Source of the DNA: an uncultured Bacteroidota bacterium
GTDB taxonomy: Bacteria > Bacteroidota > Bacteroidia > Bacteroidales > VadinHA17
Length of the DNA stretch: 55,268 nt
Reading direction: 5' to 3'
Assembly (NCBI GenBank): GCA_937864815.1
Contig: CALMJY010000044.1
Coordinates: 1 to 55,268, forward strand
The notes beneath the pieces are model-generated. The model did no database searches. It saw only the letters and a program-made list of their open reading frames with translations, and was not told where the DNA came from. The position numbers were made by a program, and so were the translations under genes. This document shows, in pieces, positions 52,955-55,268 of this stretch; the stretch's first letter is position 1, and every line of letters starts with the position of its first letter.

Positions 52955-53020
52955 AAGAATATCATTTACCTTTTGTTAACCCGGGGCGAGTGTTTTTCAT
53001 AGCCCCATCCGTATTATGGA
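52955..53020. repeat. Dispersed direct repeat, copy 2
   Basis: Same orientation and near-identical over about 50 bp to 51242-51306 (TTTGTTAACCCGGGGC; TTTTTCATAGCCCCATCCGT). It lies 22 bp downstream of the DUF6398 gene stop, again on the 3' side of a minus-strand gene. Confidence 0.8.
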
Positions 53021-53042
53021 TAGTTCTGTTTTCTTTATTCAT

Positions 53043-53540
53043 TCATTCGGTGGTAAATTCTATGTCGCCACCTTGTTCCCTAACTTCCTTTACCCTTTTT
53101 TGCAAGATGGGAGGTAAAGTATCGAGTGGTAAGATTAGTCCATCTACCATTACAAGGTTGTTAAACGGATTATCTTTTATCATCTTTTGTGTGGAAAATT
53201 CATGATTAAAATGCCATAGATTTAGCATCTCCTTAATTTCACGGGCTTTGTTGGAAACCGTCGAATTTTTTGTTCCAAAATATTCACTAATCTGAGCAGA
53301 TGTCACATATGGTATAAATGATTTATCGAATAAGAAATTGATTGAACCTAACGCCTGGATAACAGCAGCAGCCCAAATCTCAATTTTCCCTCTTTGGAAT
53401 GGGACATCACGTTTTCGTCCAAGCTTTTTAATTAATTTTACACAAAGAGATTTGTACTCATTATCTAGGTTGTTGTCACAAAATGAGTTAGTTAACTCAA
53501 TTAACTGTTCTTCTAGCTTTTTGATTTCTTGTTTATCCAT
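53043..53540 (-). CDS. DUF6398-domain protein
   Basis: 165 residues. The central region (CVKLIKKLGRKRDVPFQRGK, then IEIWAAAVIQALGSINFLFD) and the following helix-turn-helix-like part (TSAQISEYFGTKNSTVSNKA) match DUF6398, a family with SEC-C-like or HTH character often found in accessory regions. The HTH-like stretch suggests nucleic-acid binding. Function unknown. It is followed by dispersed repeat copy 2. Confidence 0.75.
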   Translation of the reverse strand: MDKQEIKKLEEQLIELTNSFCDNNLDNEYKSLCVKLIKKLGRKRDVPFQRGKIEIWAAAVIQALGSINFLFDKSFIPYVTSAQISEYFGTKNSTVSNKAREIKEMLNLWHFNHEFSTQKMIKDNPFNNLVMVDGLILPLDTLPPILQKRVKEVREQGGDIEFTTE

Positions 53541-53857
53541 AAGTCAAATCTTCATATAGAAATTTTTGAATCCCAATGTATCAATATTATAATAAATCAA
53601 AGTTAATCAATCGAACAACATGAGCGATGGCTTGATTCAGGAATTGATCAGAATTTTTACGTTGGCAACATGCATTATTTATTTATATCCTCAAAATATT
53701 CAAAAATGTATTCAGGGTGTACACATGGAGGCAAAGCAGTTGCAGATATTTTATAAATATTTGCAGAGACTTAGGCTTCTCTGTCTTAAGGTTATCTTAA
53801 GCAATGCCTTTACCGTTCGTATATCAGGTGTTATTTTTCTCAATTCTAAATTTATAT
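53541..53857. other. Intergenic region without a supported gene
   Basis: 317 bp between the DUF6398 gene start and the Fic gene end. A plus-strand 86-codon frame (53620-53880) has biased, low-information composition and overlaps the Fic gene, so I do not call it. No clear promoter was found. Confidence 0.5.
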
Positions 53858-54975
53858 CTAAGTTTCAGATAATAAGTTGAATAAATCGAGATTCAAAAAT
53901 ATTATTTCCTTACTTATTTTTTGAGATGTCATGATCCCGAGTTCTTCCATCTGCCTTAAATATTTCTTTGCTGTATTTAGGCTTCTGATATCATGACCAA
54001 GTATTTTCTTAGGACTTATATAAGGCTGTTCAAAGATTTTTTCTACTGTTTCCTTTCGAATATGGGGTAATTTACGACTGATAAGGTCATTAGTCCTATG
54101 AAACAGATAGTCTATTTCGGTTATTTTCTTAACAGTATAAAGTGAGGTTTCTTCTATTGCTTTGAGCATGTAAAGAATCCATTCTCTCCAATTTCTTAAT
54201 GTTGTCACGTTATTAAGAAGGTGGTAATAATCATCCTTATTCTCTATAATATAGGCACTTAAATAAAGAATAGGCACATCCAAAAGTTTTTTTGGGACAA
54301 TAGCAATGGACTCAGAATCCTTCCTGCTCTGCCATTCCCATTTCTAAATGGATGAATTGCCTCAAACTGATAATGTGAAATGGCAAGTTTAATTAATGCA
54401 TCATGTGAATATTTGTTATCATCATTCAGGTATGATACAAGGTTTTCTAATTTTTGTTTGATCACTTTTTCACCACGGGGAGGTGTATAAACCACTGTCC
54501 CTCCCAGATTACCACTCCCTCTTTTTTTGATTACGGTTTCTGTTTGCGGAGGTCGTATACCATCATTTACTTGCTTGATCTCCTGATAGATTTTAATCAT
54601 TAAATCTATACTGAGACCTCCTTTAGTCCGGATGTTATTAAAGCCCGACAAGAGTGCCTGACGATATCTCAATACCTCTTTTGCATTACCCTTTAATCCA
54701 TCATCTTCACCCGAAAGGGCTTTATAGAGTTCATCATCGGTAGTAAATATATTTTCGATCTCTGTACTTGCTTTTGCTTCCCGAAGGGAGATTGTGTTTA
54801 CCAGCATTGACTGGTTCGGGAGTGTTTTAGCTAACCCTTTCAATTCTGCTAAAGCCTTGTTTGCACCAATTGCTGCTTGCAGGATCTCTACAGTTATTAC
54901 CTTTTCATAAGGAGGCGGAAGTAAAGGTAGTTCATTGTATGGCTGATTCCGATCGTATGGAGTTTTTTTTGACAT
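53858..54975 (-). pseudogene. Fic-family AMP transferase, frameshifted
   Basis: The N-terminal part (54975 to about 54290) carries the Fic core with HPFRNGNGRAGR starting at residue 208 and an inhibitory-helix motif S70-xxx-E74-N75 (STEIEN), class II. At a run of seven A residues (seven T on the plus strand, 54287-54293) the frame shifts. The next frame continues the family sequence directly (LLDVPILYLSAYIIENKDDY) to a C-terminal winged helix ending at 53858. One extra A would restore a 370-residue protein. It may be a pseudogene, a phase-variable tract or a sequencing error. Intact relatives transfer AMP to target proteins. Confidence 0.85.
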
Positions 54976-55121
54976 TTAATATTCTTTTTGTCAAATATAG
55001 TTATAAATTGACAGATTTATTAATCTTATGTCATTTTCTTAATCATTATGATATTTACAATATGAAATCATCACATCTGACAGATAAAGTGTCAATTGTC
55101 AATTTTGAGTGCTTTTTGACA
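54969..55121. promoter_or_regulatory. Iterated TGTCAA sites and -7 box upstream of fic
   Basis: The hexamer TGTCAA, in either orientation, occurs six times: 54969-54974, 54989-54994, 55008-55013, 55090-55095, 55097-55102 and 55116-55121. Two of them form a dyad (TGTCAA, 13 bases, TTGACA; 54989-55013) that overlaps TATATTTG (minus strand, 54992-54999), a perfect -7 box for the Fic gene. The final 55122-55268 holds nothing I can identify. Confidence 0.55.
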
Positions 55122-55268
55122 GTTCGAAGGCTCCGGTGTTAGCGGTACATTGGCTATAACTTGCATTTTGTATTAATCGCCTATACTTTTTATCCTGAAT
55201 TGCAGGAGTGTTAATTTAGGGTTTGGTGAAATAGTTATAAACAATTGATTGTTAATAATATACGAGGT

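Noticed and set aside
51242-53020. Integron attC sites
   Set aside because: The GTTAACC core does not fit GTTRRRY, and no integrase gene is seen. Kept only as a cassette-like pattern.
53620-53880. Plus-strand ORF of 86 codons
   Set aside because: It overlaps the Fic gene end, has low-information composition and no recognisable domain or start signal.

Overview
The window is AT-rich DNA from an anaerobic Bacteroidota, most likely Bacteroidales or a close relative. This rests on a SusC/SusD outer-membrane nutrient uptake pair, lipoprotein signals of the Bacteroidota type, a TamL/TamB pair whose TamA-like member is a lipoprotein, DUF6090 and UMF1 family proteins, TAnnTTTG-type -7 promoter boxes, and weak Shine-Dalgarno sequences. 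No chromosome landmark places it more exactly.

Layout. (1) 1-4.2 kb is a worn accessory stretch: a decayed nitrilase gene, a lipocalin-like secreted protein, a UMF1-family transporter, a tRNA relic and a DUF6090 membrane protein. (2) 4.2-14.3 kb holds a MerR-type regulator with a Cys-rich tail, then a SusC/SusD pair followed by a TIR-TM-TolB-like-TPR protein and a secreted protein. (3) 14.6-26.8 kb, all on the minus strand, is an energy-metabolism locus. It encodes a group 3c-like [NiFe] hydrogenase (MvhD, MvhG, MvhA), two HdrA-like flavoproteins and a QmoC-like Fe-S/cytochrome b membrane subunit. A two-component system lies on each side. The likely job is to couple H2 to the quinone pool and a second, soluble carrier. 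(4) 27-31.6 kb is accessory again: a second nitrilase fragment, small membrane proteins, a ParD/ParE and an MNT/HEPN toxin-antitoxin pair, and an intact tRNA-Gln(CUG) with a 3'-end relic upstream. (5) 31.7-50.9 kb is mostly core: DNRLRE lipoprotein, glnS, a small HTH/membrane pair, folB, an esterase, a TauE exporter, outer-membrane proteins, TamL/TamB and an AI-2E family transporter. (6) 50.9-55.3 kb is cassette-like: a 21-bp tandem array, two copies of a dispersed repeat, an AraC regulator with a small membrane protein, a DUF6398 protein and a frameshifted Fic protein.

Repeats are the most unusual aspect. Six copies of a ~140-bp MITE-like element, with ends recalling IS21-type multiple terminal repeats, lie in the first 31.5 kb; three abut truncated genes. 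A second group of palindromic elements appears from 36 kb on: one ahead of folB, one read in frame inside tamB, and a related pair that forms ~130-190-bp imperfect inverted repeats around a small DUF559 (PD-(D/E)XK-like) nuclease gene. That last arrangement looks like an autonomous nuclease-bearing palindromic mobile element and is the strongest candidate here for an undescribed system. The Mvh-Hdr-Qmo hybrid is the strongest metabolic candidate.
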